A model generated the notes under the pieces. It was not told where the DNA came from. It searched no databases and saw only the letters and a program-made list of their open reading frames with translations. This document shows positions 45,262-54,277 of a stretch of DNA of 64,000 nucleotides, one piece after another. The stretch comes from Acidobacteriota bacterium (GTDB taxonomy: Bacteria; Acidobacteriota; Terriglobia; Acidiferrales; UBA7541), in the NCBI GenBank assembly GCA_003225315.1, contig QHZD01000027.1:1-64000 (forward strand). The letters are read 5' to 3'. The position numbers and the translations under genes are program-made. Each line of letters begins with the position of its first letter. Within the stretch, counting starts at the first letter, position 1.

Positions 45262-45278
45262 GGGGGGAGGGTACCCCC
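45262..45278. terminator. Strong G/C hairpin, terminator-like
   Basis: A run of six G pairs with a run of five C across a short loop (agggta). It lies about 20 bp past the stop of the permease gene, on the downstream side of that minus-strand gene. It lacks a clear T-run in the minus orientation. Confidence 0.4.
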
Positions 45279-45299
45279 AACTCAACATGGGGATCCGCG

Positions 45300-46169
45300 T
45301 CACACGCGATCCGCAACGGAAGTCTCCATGCGGTTGAAAAAAACCAGCCCACCAAGAACAACCAGCGCCACCGCGAAAGCCGAAGCCAGCAGCAGCAGGC
45401 TAGGCGCTTGCCCGCGCCCGGTAATGGCCCAGCGGAAACCGTCAATCACTCCCGCCATGGGGTTGAGCCCGTACAGCCACCGCCAGCGCACCGGAACGAG
45501 CGAGGAAGGGTACGCCACCGGAGAAGCGAACATCCAGAACTGGATCAGAAATGGAATCACGTACCGCACGTCGCGGTACAGAGCATTTAGAGCCGATAGC
45601 CACAATCCCACGCCCAGCGCGGTGAAAAAAGCGAGCGCCAGCAGCGCCGGCAGCCACAGCGCGGCAAGCGTGGGGCGGATTCCATAAGCCAAAGTGAAAA
45701 TCGCCAGCACCACGAAGCCGATCGCGAAATCCACCAGGCCGGAAAGCGCCGCGGAGATGGGAAGAATGAGGCGCGGGAAGTACACTTTGGTGATCAGCCG
45801 CTGGTTGTCCACGACGACGTTGGTGGTCATTTGCAGGGCGTAGGAAAAATAAGTCCAGGGAACGAGCGCCGCAAAATAAAAAATGGGATACGGCAATCCC
45901 TCCGACGGCAGCTTCGCGAGGCGCCCGAAAAATAATGTAAACGCCAGCATGGTGAGCACCGGTTGCAAAACAACCCAAAGGACGCCGATGGCGGTTTGTT
46001 TGTAGCGGATCTTGACGTCGCGCCAGACAAAAAAATAAAGCAGCTCGCGGTAGGCCCAGACTTCGCGGAGACGCAGCTCGAGGAGGCCGCGGGGGGGCTC
46101 GATCCGAATGGTGGCGGAGAAACCGGAGTGCAACGGAAGAGCGGCGCTCGATTGAGGGACGGAAGCCAT
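45300..46169 (-). CDS. wzm: O-antigen/capsule ABC exporter permease
   Basis: This 289-residue ABC-2 permease has six membrane helices. A typical short cytoplasmic start (RIEPPRGLLELRLREVWAYR) is followed by YFFVWRDVKIRYKQTAIGVL, a signature of Wzm/TagG proteins. LPYPIFYFAALVPWTYFS and NQRLITKVYFPRLILPIS are the other family landmarks. The final loop WLYGLNPMAGVIDGFRWAI is also typical. With the Wzt-like ATPase it moves lipid-linked glycan across the inner membrane. Confidence 0.93.
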   Translation of the reverse strand: MASVPQSSAALPLHSGFSATIRIEPPRGLLELRLREVWAYRELLYFFVWRDVKIRYKQTAIGVLWVVLQPVLTMLAFTLFFGRLAKLPSEGLPYPIFYFAALVPWTYFSYALQMTTNVVVDNQRLITKVYFPRLILPISAALSGLVDFAIGFVVLAIFTLAYGIRPTLAALWLPALLALAFFTALGVGLWLSALNALYRDVRYVIPFLIQFWMFASPVAYPSSLVPVRWRWLYGLNPMAGVIDGFRWAITGRGQAPSLLLLASAFAVALVVLGGLVFFNRMETSVADRV

Positions 46170-46264
46170 GCGAGAATCGAAAACTCCTGAGAGCGAAATG
46201 AACCCTTCGCTAGAGTATCAAAGAAAAGAGTCGAGAAAGAACGTATTGCACGGCAACAAATGTT

Positions 46265-47731
46265 TCAGGGAGCTGGAGGATTTTTTTTGAGCTGCTGGAT
46301 GTCCCGGTCCTCGATCTGCTGCATGAGGGCTTTGCGGCGGAAGATGTAGGCGCGAAGCTGGGTGGAGAGCTGTCGGGGGACAACGAAGAATTGGTTACGG
46401 GCAACTTCCGAAAAAGAGACCGGGCCCCGCGCTGGGATCAGATGCGCGCCCCACTGAAAAATGAAACCGGCATTCCACGCCACCAGGAAAAAACAGAGCG
46501 CCGCGGAGATAGCGAAAGCACGGCCCGCGGAACGAAACAATATGCCGAATCGCTGGAGCAGCATCGCAAAGCCAAAAATAAAGACGGACGTGAGCGGGAT
46601 GAAGTACCGGTTTCCGAAGGAGGCCGTGCCATGCCAATAGGGATAACTGGAAATCAGGTAGTAATAAGCGGCTGCGCCAACGCCGAGATATAAGGTGATG
46701 GATTTCGCCGCGCGCGGCGCGAAAAAAAGGCCTGCGACGGACAGCGCAAGAATCGGAGTCCAGGTGAAAAGCCCGTGTTCGGCGGAGAAGAGAATGGAGC
46801 GCCAGTAGGGCGCGGTCCAGTCCCACGCCAGTTCGCTGTAAGTGCCGAAGCGAAATATTCCTCCAAAAATGATCCAGCGCGTGACCAGTGTGGGGATAAA
46901 CACCATAATCGCTACAACTAAGAAGGATGCGTTTGCCGTAAAGAGCTGCGCTGCTTTGCGAAAGTTTTTCTCTTTCCAGGAGCTCCAATACGCAAGTAGG
47001 GACTCGATCAGAGGGAGAAGAAGAAAAACACCGTTGGGGAAATAGACATCGACCAACAAGCCGGCGAGAAGCCCGAGAAGAATCCATTGAAAAGTAGTGC
47101 GGCAATCACGCGTGCGATCCCAATACCAGAGAAAGAGGGCCACAGCGAATGCAGAATGCGCGTGGGACCAGGCAGGATTGAAATACATGTAGACGGGAAG
47201 CGAACTGGCGCCCCAGATGGCAACAGTGGAAAGGAGGGCCCAGCGCTCTTCGATATACTTTCTGGCAAGCAAATAGGAAAAAAGCAAGCCAAGGAAACCA
47301 TAGGTCGAGGTGCCAAGCGCCATGGCCAGGAGATAAGGGGTAGAAAAACCATTAGCGGGGATATGCGCACCAAGCGCGTTTGCAACAAGCACAAAAGAGT
47401 GCGCTGCCAGCAGGAACGGACTCCAAAGGATGGCCGGTCCAATGGTGAAGAGGTTAGCGACGTACCCGGTCCCCGTGTACTCGTTAGGACTAAGCTGACC
47501 GTTGGGGAGAGTTCGCGCCTGCGAAAAATAAAGGTTCGCGTGCCTCCAGTCTTCCTCGAATCGCAGATTGTGCTGGATGAGAAGCGCGCGAGCGTAAGCG
47601 TAGTATCCGACGCCGTCCCCGTGCACGATCGGATTGAGCAAGAGAAGCGAGAGAATCCAGAGAAGGAGAAGCAGCCGCTCCGATTGGCGCGGAGACCACG
47701 CGGGCGATGACCTGAAGTCTTGTTGGTTCAC
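46265..47731 (-). CDS. GT-C-type membrane glycosyltransferase-like protein
   Basis: This is a 488-residue protein with about eleven membrane helices. The first periplasmic loop has HGDGVGYYAYARALLIQHNL, whose Asp is positioned like the catalytic acid of GT-C enzymes. The loop between helices has PNGQLSPNEYTGTGYVANLF. Such enzymes take sugars from polyprenyl-phosphate donors at the outer face of the inner membrane. It is the first gene of the minus-strand locus; its ATG is about 280 bp from the divergent padR gene. Confidence 0.75.
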   Translation of the reverse strand: MNQQDFRSSPAWSPRQSERLLLLLWILSLLLLNPIVHGDGVGYYAYARALLIQHNLRFEEDWRHANLYFSQARTLPNGQLSPNEYTGTGYVANLFTIGPAILWSPFLLAAHSFVLVANALGAHIPANGFSTPYLLAMALGTSTYGFLGLLFSYLLARKYIEERWALLSTVAIWGASSLPVYMYFNPAWSHAHSAFAVALFLWYWDRTRDCRTTFQWILLGLLAGLLVDVYFPNGVFLLLPLIESLLAYWSSWKEKNFRKAAQLFTANASFLVVAIMVFIPTLVTRWIIFGGIFRFGTYSELAWDWTAPYWRSILFSAEHGLFTWTPILALSVAGLFFAPRAAKSITLYLGVGAAAYYYLISSYPYWHGTASFGNRYFIPLTSVFIFGFAMLLQRFGILFRSAGRAFAISAALCFFLVAWNAGFIFQWGAHLIPARGPVSFSEVARNQFFVVPRQLSTQLRAYIFRRKALMQQIEDRDIQQLKKNPPAP

Positions 47732-47974
47732 GAACGATTTTACCTGCCGAAACTTTTTCGTAATTCCGGCTACCTTTGTTACAGGGCAGCGTAATGACGT
47801 GGAACTAATTCCGCAAGGCCGCTGAAAGGAACCTGGTAAATGCCAGAAATCGTGGCGATATTGTACCGCACGATTTTATTTTGTGAGTCAAATATCCGTG
47901 AGCCGGGATGAGGTTGGATCTGCTCTGACATCAGTCATGTAGCCTGAGTGGGACATCTCTGGAGTTGGCTCACC

Positions 47975-48003
47975 TTGACATTCTACTGAAAGCGAACTAC
48001 GCT
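47975..48003 (+). promoter_or_regulatory. Predicted promoter of first padR gene
   Basis: A -35-like TTGACA at 47975 sits 17 bp ahead of a weak TA-x3-T hexamer, 9 bp before the padR ATG. The 11-mer TTGACATTCTA is repeated exactly ahead of the second padR gene. Confidence 0.5.
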
Positions 48004-48011
48004 CCCCTAGA

Positions 48012-48374
48012 ATGACTACCAAAGAAGAAAAAGAGCGCATTGAACTGCTGCAAGGGACATTGGACCTGCTGATTCTCCGCACCCTGCTGCTGGGGCCCGA
48101 GCACGGCCACGCCATCGCCAAAGCCATCGAATTCAATTCCGACGACGTCTTGCAGGTGGAACAGGGTTCTCTTTATCCAGCGCTGCACCGGCTCATCAAG
48201 CGGGGATGGATTTCGTTCGAAGAAGGCACTTCAGAGAACAATCGCCGGGCCAAGTTTTACCGTCTAACTGCCAAAGGCAGGAAGCAACTGACGCTTGAGA
48301 CCGGCAAATGGGACAAATTAGCCGGAGCGATCGCGCGCATTCTCCGCCCGGCAAAGCAGGGAGGCAAATCATGA
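48012..48374 (+). CDS. PadR-family transcriptional regulator
   Basis: The protein has 120 residues. The winged helix reads [30 protein letters not shown], and the [16 protein letters not shown] wing contact typical of PadR subfamily 2. The C-terminal helix ends in a basic tail. The stop overlaps the start of the following permease gene (ATGA), so it likely regulates that ABC gene. That permease is now broken, so the regulator may be an orphan. Confidence 0.9.
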   Translation: MTTKEEKERIELLQGTLDLLILRTLLLGPEHGHAIAKAIEFNSDDVLQVEQGSLYPALHRLIKRGWISFEEGTSENNRRAKFYRLTAKGRKQLTLETGKWDKLAGAIARILRPAKQGGKS

Positions 48375-50999
48375 GCCGCCGCAAACGCGTGTTGGAAGAC
48401 CTCGATCAGGATATCCGCGACCACATTGAAAGAGAGACCCAGGACAACATCGAGCGCGGCATGCCGCCGGAGGAAGCGCGTTACGCGGCCGTGAGGAAGT
48501 TTGGGAACGTAACGCTCGTCAAAGAAGAGACTCGGGAGGTGTGGATCAGCGTTTGGCTTGAGCAGCTCTGGCAGGACATTCGCTACGGGCTTCGCATGCT
48601 TAGGAAATCTCCGGGCTTTGCGGCCGTTGCGATTCTGACACTGGCACTCGGCATTGGCGCCAACACCGCAATTTTCAGCGTGGTGAACGCCGTCTTGCTG
48701 CAGCCACTTCCCTTATCCAAATGCAAAGCGTCTGGCCATGATCTGGTCGACATGGGGGAACGAGACGCGCGGGCCAGCTTCCGGTCCGGAGCTGATTGAG
48801 TTACGCAGTCGCAGCCACGCATTTGAGGAAATTGCCGGAATATGGGTAACCAGCGGCACGATTACAGGAACGGCCGAGCCGGAGCAAGTGCGACTGGCTA
48901 TGACGACCGCGAATTTTCTGCCGTTGCTGGCCGAGAAGCAGCAACTCGGACGCTTTTTTGCGCCCGGAGAAGACCGCCGAGGCGCGGCTCCTCTCCTCAT
49001 CTTGACTGACGGCTTATGGCGGCGGCAATTCGGCGCGAATCCGGCCATCGTTGGGCAAACGACGCGGTTGAACGGAAATGACTTCACGGTTGTTGGCGTG
49101 CTGCCGTGAGAATTCAAGCTGCTGTTTCCCGATAGCAGGATGGCAGAAGTGCAGGTCTTCATTCCGTTTTTGAACGACCTGGAGAAACAGAGCCGCGACA
49201 CGGGCTACATTAGAATGGTTGGCAGGCTGCGCCGGGGCTTTACAGTGGCGCAGGCACAGGGTGAAGCGGAAACCATCGCCTCCCAACTTCGCAGGGAGGC
49301 GAAGGAATACGCAGAGCAGTCGCTGCACTTGAGCGTATTGTCGCTTCAGGAGGACGACGTAAGGCCGGTACAGCCGGCATTGGTTTCCCTGTTCGCCGCC
49401 GTTGTGCTGGTGCTGCTCGTGACTTGCGCGAATGTCGCTAATCTATTGCTGTCCCGCTCAGGCGGCAGAAGGCATGAAACTGCTCTTCGCTCGGCCATGG
49501 GCGCGGAGAGAAGGCGCATTGTCCGTCAATTTCTCACAGAAAACATACTCCTTGGATGCCTTGGAGGAACAGCCGCGCTGGGGATTGGATGGGCGGCTCT
49601 GAAGTGGATTCTCTCCCTTCAGCCGGAAGGAATTTATCTGCTGGTGGCCGCTAAATTGGACGGATGGGTCTTGGCATTCACGCTCATGCTTTCGATCTTG
49701 ACGGGCATTATGTTTGGCTTGGCGCCCGCTTTGTCGGTCGCTCGGGGGGATTTGGTTGAAATATTGAAGGAAAGCGGGAAAGCCACAACGACGGGAAAAC
49801 CATGGCTACGGCAGTCGCTGATTGTGAGCGAAGTAAGCCTCAGCTGCATTCTTTTGGTGGGAACCGGCTTGATGATTCGAACGTTTACGAGCCTGCTGCG
49901 CGTAGATCCGGGCTTTCATGCGGAGAACGTCTTAACGTTTCAACTGTCTTTTCCCTGGTCGCGCTATGGCACCGTGGAGTCCGTAACTAATTTTCTAAAG
50001 GATTTGCGAACGAATCTTGCGGCTATGCCTGGTGCGGAATCTGTTGGCGGCGTTTCTCATCTCCCGCTGGATGAAGGACTCGGAAACTGGTACAGCTACT
50101 ATTGGGCCGAAGGCGCGCCTATCCAGCAGCAAAACACAGTGATGGCGGACCACAGGTCGACGCTCCCAGGGTATTTCCGGGCCATCGGCGCGACGCTGCT
50201 GACGGGCCGCGAATTTGAGGACGCAGACGACGCCGTCCACACGCACGTTGCCATTGTGGATGACACGGTGGCCGAACAGACTTGGCCCGGGCAGGACGCG
50301 ATCGGCAAAAAGCTGAGTGTCGAAGATTCACCCGCCGGCGCCTTCCAATTTATTCGTGAGCCTGTCGTGGTGGTTGGAGTGGTGAAGCACATCCAGGCGC
50401 ACTCCTTGACGAGCAAGGGGCGCGGGCAAATTTATTTGCCTGTGTCGCTGGCACCGCGGCCGGCGTATTCGCTGGTCGTTCGGACTACAGCGCCGATGCA
50501 GACGTTTGCCGCCTATGTGCAGCAGGCCGTGAAGAAGCTTGACAAGGAGATGCCGGTTTCGAATCTGCGCCCGCAGATGGACTACGTCGAAAAGGCCCGC
50601 GCGCAAACGCGATTCGTCACCGTGCTTGCAGGAGCGCTCGCCGCGCTAGCGCTCTTCCTGGCATGCATCGGCATTTACGGTGTGACATCCTATTCAGTAG
50701 CCCAACGAAAGCGGGAGATTGCAATTCGGATCGCTGTCGGCGCCAATTTGGGTGACGTGGGGAGGATGATATTGCGCCAGAGCGGGCCGCCGGTAATCGT
50801 GGGGGTGGTGACAGGCCTGGCGACGGCTCTCGCTCTAACGCCGCTGCTGTCCGGGCGCCTTTATGGCGTGCGTCCGAGTGATCCGCTGACTTACGCTGCG
50901 ATTTCTCTTGTGCTGGGCGCCGTCGGCGTCTTCGCATGCTACATCCCAGCGCGCAGCGCCACTAAAGTCGATCCGATGATCGTGTTGCGTAGTGAATAG
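48371..50999 (+). pseudogene. ADOP/MacB-FtsX-type permease, frameshifted and with a stop
   Basis: The frame starts at 48371 ([20 protein letters not shown]). It reads through the N-terminal prefix and the first membrane helix ([20 protein letters not shown]) up to LLQPLP. A +1 shift at the run ccc at 48710-48712 then moves the frame: removing one C gives [24 protein letters not shown] at 49107-49109 then stops the second frame, between VVGVLP and EFKLLFPDSRMAEV. From there the rest is intact to 50999: the FtsX domains, VLLVTCANVANLLLSRSGGR, and the C-terminal VGAVSRK-like cluster. Total length is 3n+1, consistent with exactly one extra base. Confidence 0.9.
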
Positions 51000-51053
51000 C
51001 TATCCTTCGATTTCTTTGTACTGCGCTTTCCGCCCGGAGCCGCTCGTTTCCTA

Positions 51054-51091
51054 TTGACATTCTATAGGTATCCCTATAGGGTGCCGATAGG
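51054..51091 (+). promoter_or_regulatory. Promoter and palindromic operator of second padR gene
   Basis: A TTGACA at 51054 is followed by an inverted repeat ctatagg/cctatag at 51062-51068 and 51073-51079. This overlaps the predicted -35/-10 spacer, the position where a PadR autorepressor would sit. TTGACATTCTA is identical to the 11-mer upstream of the first padR gene. Confidence 0.6.
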
Positions 51092-51100
51092 AGACATGCC

Positions 51101-51433
51101 TTGAACTCTGAACCGACAACGCTTTTGCAGGGGACTTTGGACCTGCTGATCCTAAAATCGCTTCTTGCCGGCGAAATGCATGGTTTGGGAATCTCGCGCA
51201 GAATCCAGCAGATCACCGGCGGCACTTTTGTTGTTAAGCCCGGCTCGTTGTTTCCGGCACTGCACCGAATGGAGGAAGAGGGCTGGATTTCCTCTTTTTG
51301 GGGAGACTCCGAGAACAACCGCCGCGCGAAATACTACCGCTTGACCAAGCCTGGACGGAAGCAACTCGAAACCGAGACCAAGCGATGGGGCCGCATCTCG
51401 TGGGCTATCGCCCAAGCTTTGGAAGCCTCGTAA
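51101..51433 (+). CDS. PadR-family transcriptional regulator
   Basis: The protein has 110 residues. It begins with TTG (GATAGGAG lies about 11 bases upstream); the nearby ATG at 51096 runs into a stop after one codon. The DNA-binding part is [30 protein letters not shown], and GSLFPALHRMEEEGWI. It probably represses the permease gene that follows 13 bp after its stop, and itself. Confidence 0.9.
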   Translation: MNSEPTTLLQGTLDLLILKSLLAGEMHGLGISRRIQQITGGTFVVKPGSLFPALHRMEEEGWISSFWGDSENNRRAKYYRLTKPGRKQLETETKRWGRISWAIAQALEAS

Positions 51434-51446
51434 AGAGGAGTTCACC

Positions 51447-54122
51447 ATGCCGCTCTTTGTGAAAGCGCAAAGGTTTCTGCGAAATCTTTTCTCGTCGCGC
51501 CGAATGGAAATGGACCTCGACGAGGAAGTTCATGCCCACCTCGAACTGCTAACCGAGGAAAACATTCGTGCGGGCATGCCGACCGGGGAAGCGCGACGTG
51601 CCGCGCAAATCGAACTTGGCGGGATCGAACAGGTGAAAGAACAGGTTCGCGAAGAACGGCTTGGCAACTGGCTCCACTCCCTGCTCTCCGATTGCCGGTA
51701 CGGCCTCCGGCAACTCAAGAAAAATCCCGGAGCGACTGCCGTCATGGTGTTCACGCTCGCGCTAGGCATTGGCGCGACGACAGCAATCTTCAGCGTTGTC
51801 TACGGCGTGTTGCTGCGGCCGCTGCCGTACACCGATGCGAACCGGATCATGGCCGTCTTTGAGGTCAACTCGAACGGCGGATGGTCGCATCTTGCCAACC
51901 CGAACTTTGACGACTTTCGCGATCAAAACCGCAGCTTCCAAGCGATTACAAAGTACAATTCCAACATCGTGTCCGTTTCGGGTGCTTCGCAGCCTTCGCG
52001 CACGATGGTGGCGGGCGTCTCCCCAGACTTTCTCAAGGTCTTCGGAGTTCAGCCGATCCTCGGGCGGGACTTCACCGCCAGCGACGCGAAAAAAGGGGCC
52101 GGCCCCACCGTTCTAGTCAGCTATGGATACTGGAGGCAGCAACTCGGATCGTCGCTGGACTTCTCGCAGTTGCATCTGAAGATTGATGGCGCGGTGTACT
52201 CCGTTATCGGCGTGCTCCCGGACGGATTTCGTTTTCCAGCAGACGTGGATCTGTGGCTGCCGGCCGATTTGAACGGCGAAAATCCAAGCAGGACGGCGCA
52301 CAACTACTATGCAGTCGGGCGCCTCCGCGATGGAGTGACCGTCGATCTGGCGAACCAAGACATTAGCGCGATCGCGCGCCGCATTCACGATACCTCGAGC
52401 GAGCAAGGCGATTACCTGCTCAAAGATGGGATTGTCCTTCCGCTACAGGACTCGATCACGGGCAAAGCCCGCCCGGCGCTGCTGGTCCTGTTGGGCGCGG
52501 TGGGATTTCTGCTGTTGGTGGCCTGCGCGAACGTGGCGAACTTGCTGCTGGCGCAAACCTCGGTGAGAGAGCGCGAGCTCGCCATTCGCAGCGCGCTTGG
52601 TGCGGCACGCGGGCGGCTCATCCGTCAATTTCTTACCGAAGCCTTTCTGCTTTCGCTCGTTGGCGGAGGCCTTGGCGTGCTTGGTGCGTTCTGGGGTGTG
52701 GCGGCATTAGTTGGGCTGGCGCCGCAAAATCTGCCGCGGCTGGACAGCGTCTCGATCAGTATTCCAGTGCTGGTGTTCGCGTTCCTGCTTTCCACTGCGG
52801 TTGCCACCGGGCTCGGAGCGTTCACGGCCGCGCGGGCGACTTCAGGGGACTTGCGCAAGGGCCTCGAAGAAGGCGGGCGTGGGCAAGCGGGTTCGCAAGG
52901 CAGCCAACGCGTTGGCCGGGCAATCGTGGCGGCGCAGATTGCCATTACCTTGGTTCTCGTTGTCGGAGCGGGATTGCTCGGGCGCAGCTTGATGAAAGTG
53001 CTTGAAGTGAATCCCGGGTTCCGGGTGGACAAGGTTATCGCCATGGACGTCTCGCTTCCCTGGGTGGAGGACCCGAAAGCAAAAGCAGGGCAGGGGATTT
53101 TCTTTTCACGTTTAATTGAACGGCTCAAACAAATCCCGGGCGTGCACAAGGTTGGTGCGGCTACCGCGTTGCCGATGGAGGGCGGCTTTCCGGACGGAAT
53201 GTTCGCGCTAATAACGCAGAATGAGCTCCCCAAGACCGTAGATGGTTTTGGTCCACTGTTGCAGCAAAAAGAGCGCCTTGGCATCGCGGATTTCTGCGTC
53301 GCCACTGACGGATACTTCCAGGCGCTGGGAATTCCGCTGATTCGAGGACGAATCTTTGACGAGCGCGACGGCGCGGACGCTCCGCACGTTGCCGTGATCA
53401 GCGAATCGCTGGCGCGCGACCGTTGGCCAAATCAGGACCCCATCGGCCATACCATCGAGTTTGGGAATATGGATGGCGACGTGCGTTTGCTGACTATCGT
53501 TGGAATCGTGGGCGACATTCACGATTACGGGCTCGATGCGCCGCCGCGTCCCACCGTGTATGTGAATTTGTTTCAGCGGCCGCGCTCGGCGATCACCTTG
53601 ACGATGCTGAGTGACGCCGACACGCGCCTGGTCACGTCCTCGGCGCGAGGAATTTTGCAGGACCTCGACGCGGAGATTCCGGCGAAGTTCCGGACGTTTT
53701 CGCAAGTCTATTCAGCCTCGCTGGGCTCGCGGAGATTCAACGTCATTCTCGTGGGATTCTTCGGAATCACCGCGCTGCTGCTCGCTACGGCTGGCGTGTT
53801 TGGCGTGATGGCGTATTCCGTCAGCCGCCGCACGCGCGAGATTGGCGTGCGTGTCGCTCTCGGCGCGGGTTCCGGCGACGTTCTGAGGATGATCTTGAGC
53901 CAGGGACTGCGCACGATCTTCATTGGTGTGGCGATTGGAATTGCCGGTTCGCTGGCGCTGACGCGCACCGTGGAGTCGCTGCTTTTTGGAGTGACGGCCA
54001 CCGATCCGCTGACTTTCGGCGGCGTGACATTGCTCCTCGTTGGGGCGGCGCTGCTGGCTTGCTTCATTCCGGCGCGGCGGGCCACGAAAGTAGACCCAAT
54101 GGTGGCGTTGCGTTACGAATGA
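51447..54122 (+). CDS. ADOP-family ABC permease (MacB/FtsX-like)
   Basis: The protein has 891 residues and GAGGAG upstream. An N-terminal prefix of about 80 residues (DLDEEVHAHLELLTEENIRA) is followed by helix 1 at LKKNPGATAVMVFTLALGIG. Two MacB-like periplasmic domains and two FtsX-like membrane units follow: LLLVACANVANLLLAQTSVR around residue 350, and LLATAGVFGVMAYSVSRRTR near the C-terminus. The protein ends TKVDPMVALRYE, the ADOP signature. The ATPase partner is not next to it. It is likely a tandem-duplicated permease involved in lipid or peptide export. Confidence 0.92.
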   Translation: MPLFVKAQRFLRNLFSSRRMEMDLDEEVHAHLELLTEENIRAGMPTGEARRAAQIELGGIEQVKEQVREERLGNWLHSLLSDCRYGLRQLKKNPGATAVMVFTLALGIGATTAIFSVVYGVLLRPLPYTDANRIMAVFEVNSNGGWSHLANPNFDDFRDQNRSFQAITKYNSNIVSVSGASQPSRTMVAGVSPDFLKVFGVQPILGRDFTASDAKKGAGPTVLVSYGYWRQQLGSSLDFSQLHLKIDGAVYSVIGVLPDGFRFPADVDLWLPADLNGENPSRTAHNYYAVGRLRDGVTVDLANQDISAIARRIHDTSSEQGDYLLKDGIVLPLQDSITGKARPALLVLLGAVGFLLLVACANVANLLLAQTSVRERELAIRSALGAARGRLIRQFLTEAFLLSLVGGGLGVLGAFWGVAALVGLAPQNLPRLDSVSISIPVLVFAFLLSTAVATGLGAFTAARATSGDLRKGLEEGGRGQAGSQGSQRVGRAIVAAQIAITLVLVVGAGLLGRSLMKVLEVNPGFRVDKVIAMDVSLPWVEDPKAKAGQGIFFSRLIERLKQIPGVHKVGAATALPMEGGFPDGMFALITQNELPKTVDGFGPLLQQKERLGIADFCVATDGYFQALGIPLIRGRIFDERDGADAPHVAVISESLARDRWPNQDPIGHTIEFGNMDGDVRLLTIVGIVGDIHDYGLDAPPRPTVYVNLFQRPRSAITLTMLSDADTRLVTSSARGILQDLDAEIPAKFRTFSQVYSASLGSRRFNVILVGFFGITALLLATAGVFGVMAYSVSRRTREIGVRVALGAGSGDVLRMILSQGLRTIFIGVAIGIAGSLALTRTVESLLFGVTATDPLTFGGVTLLLVGAALLACFIPARRATKVDPMVALRYE

Positions 54123-54277
54123 AATTACGTTTCCGGCCGTTTCGATTCTTTCGGCGGCGCTTAGCCGCATGCCGATCCTGCTGGCGCGTGCTGCACGCCG
54201 ACCCGGCGACCTTGCTTCGCGAACAATAGTTCTTGAAGAGAGATTGAGCTTCCTACGCGTTGTTGGAAGGATCGGAA

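Larger units (their letters stand above)
44843..45299. other. Noncoding gap with palindromic repeats
   Basis: The 457 bp between FkbM and the exporter permease contain no credible ORF. The left half is C/T-rich on the plus strand. The right half contains three related 24-bp units, listed separately, and a GC-rich hairpin. Confidence 0.6.
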
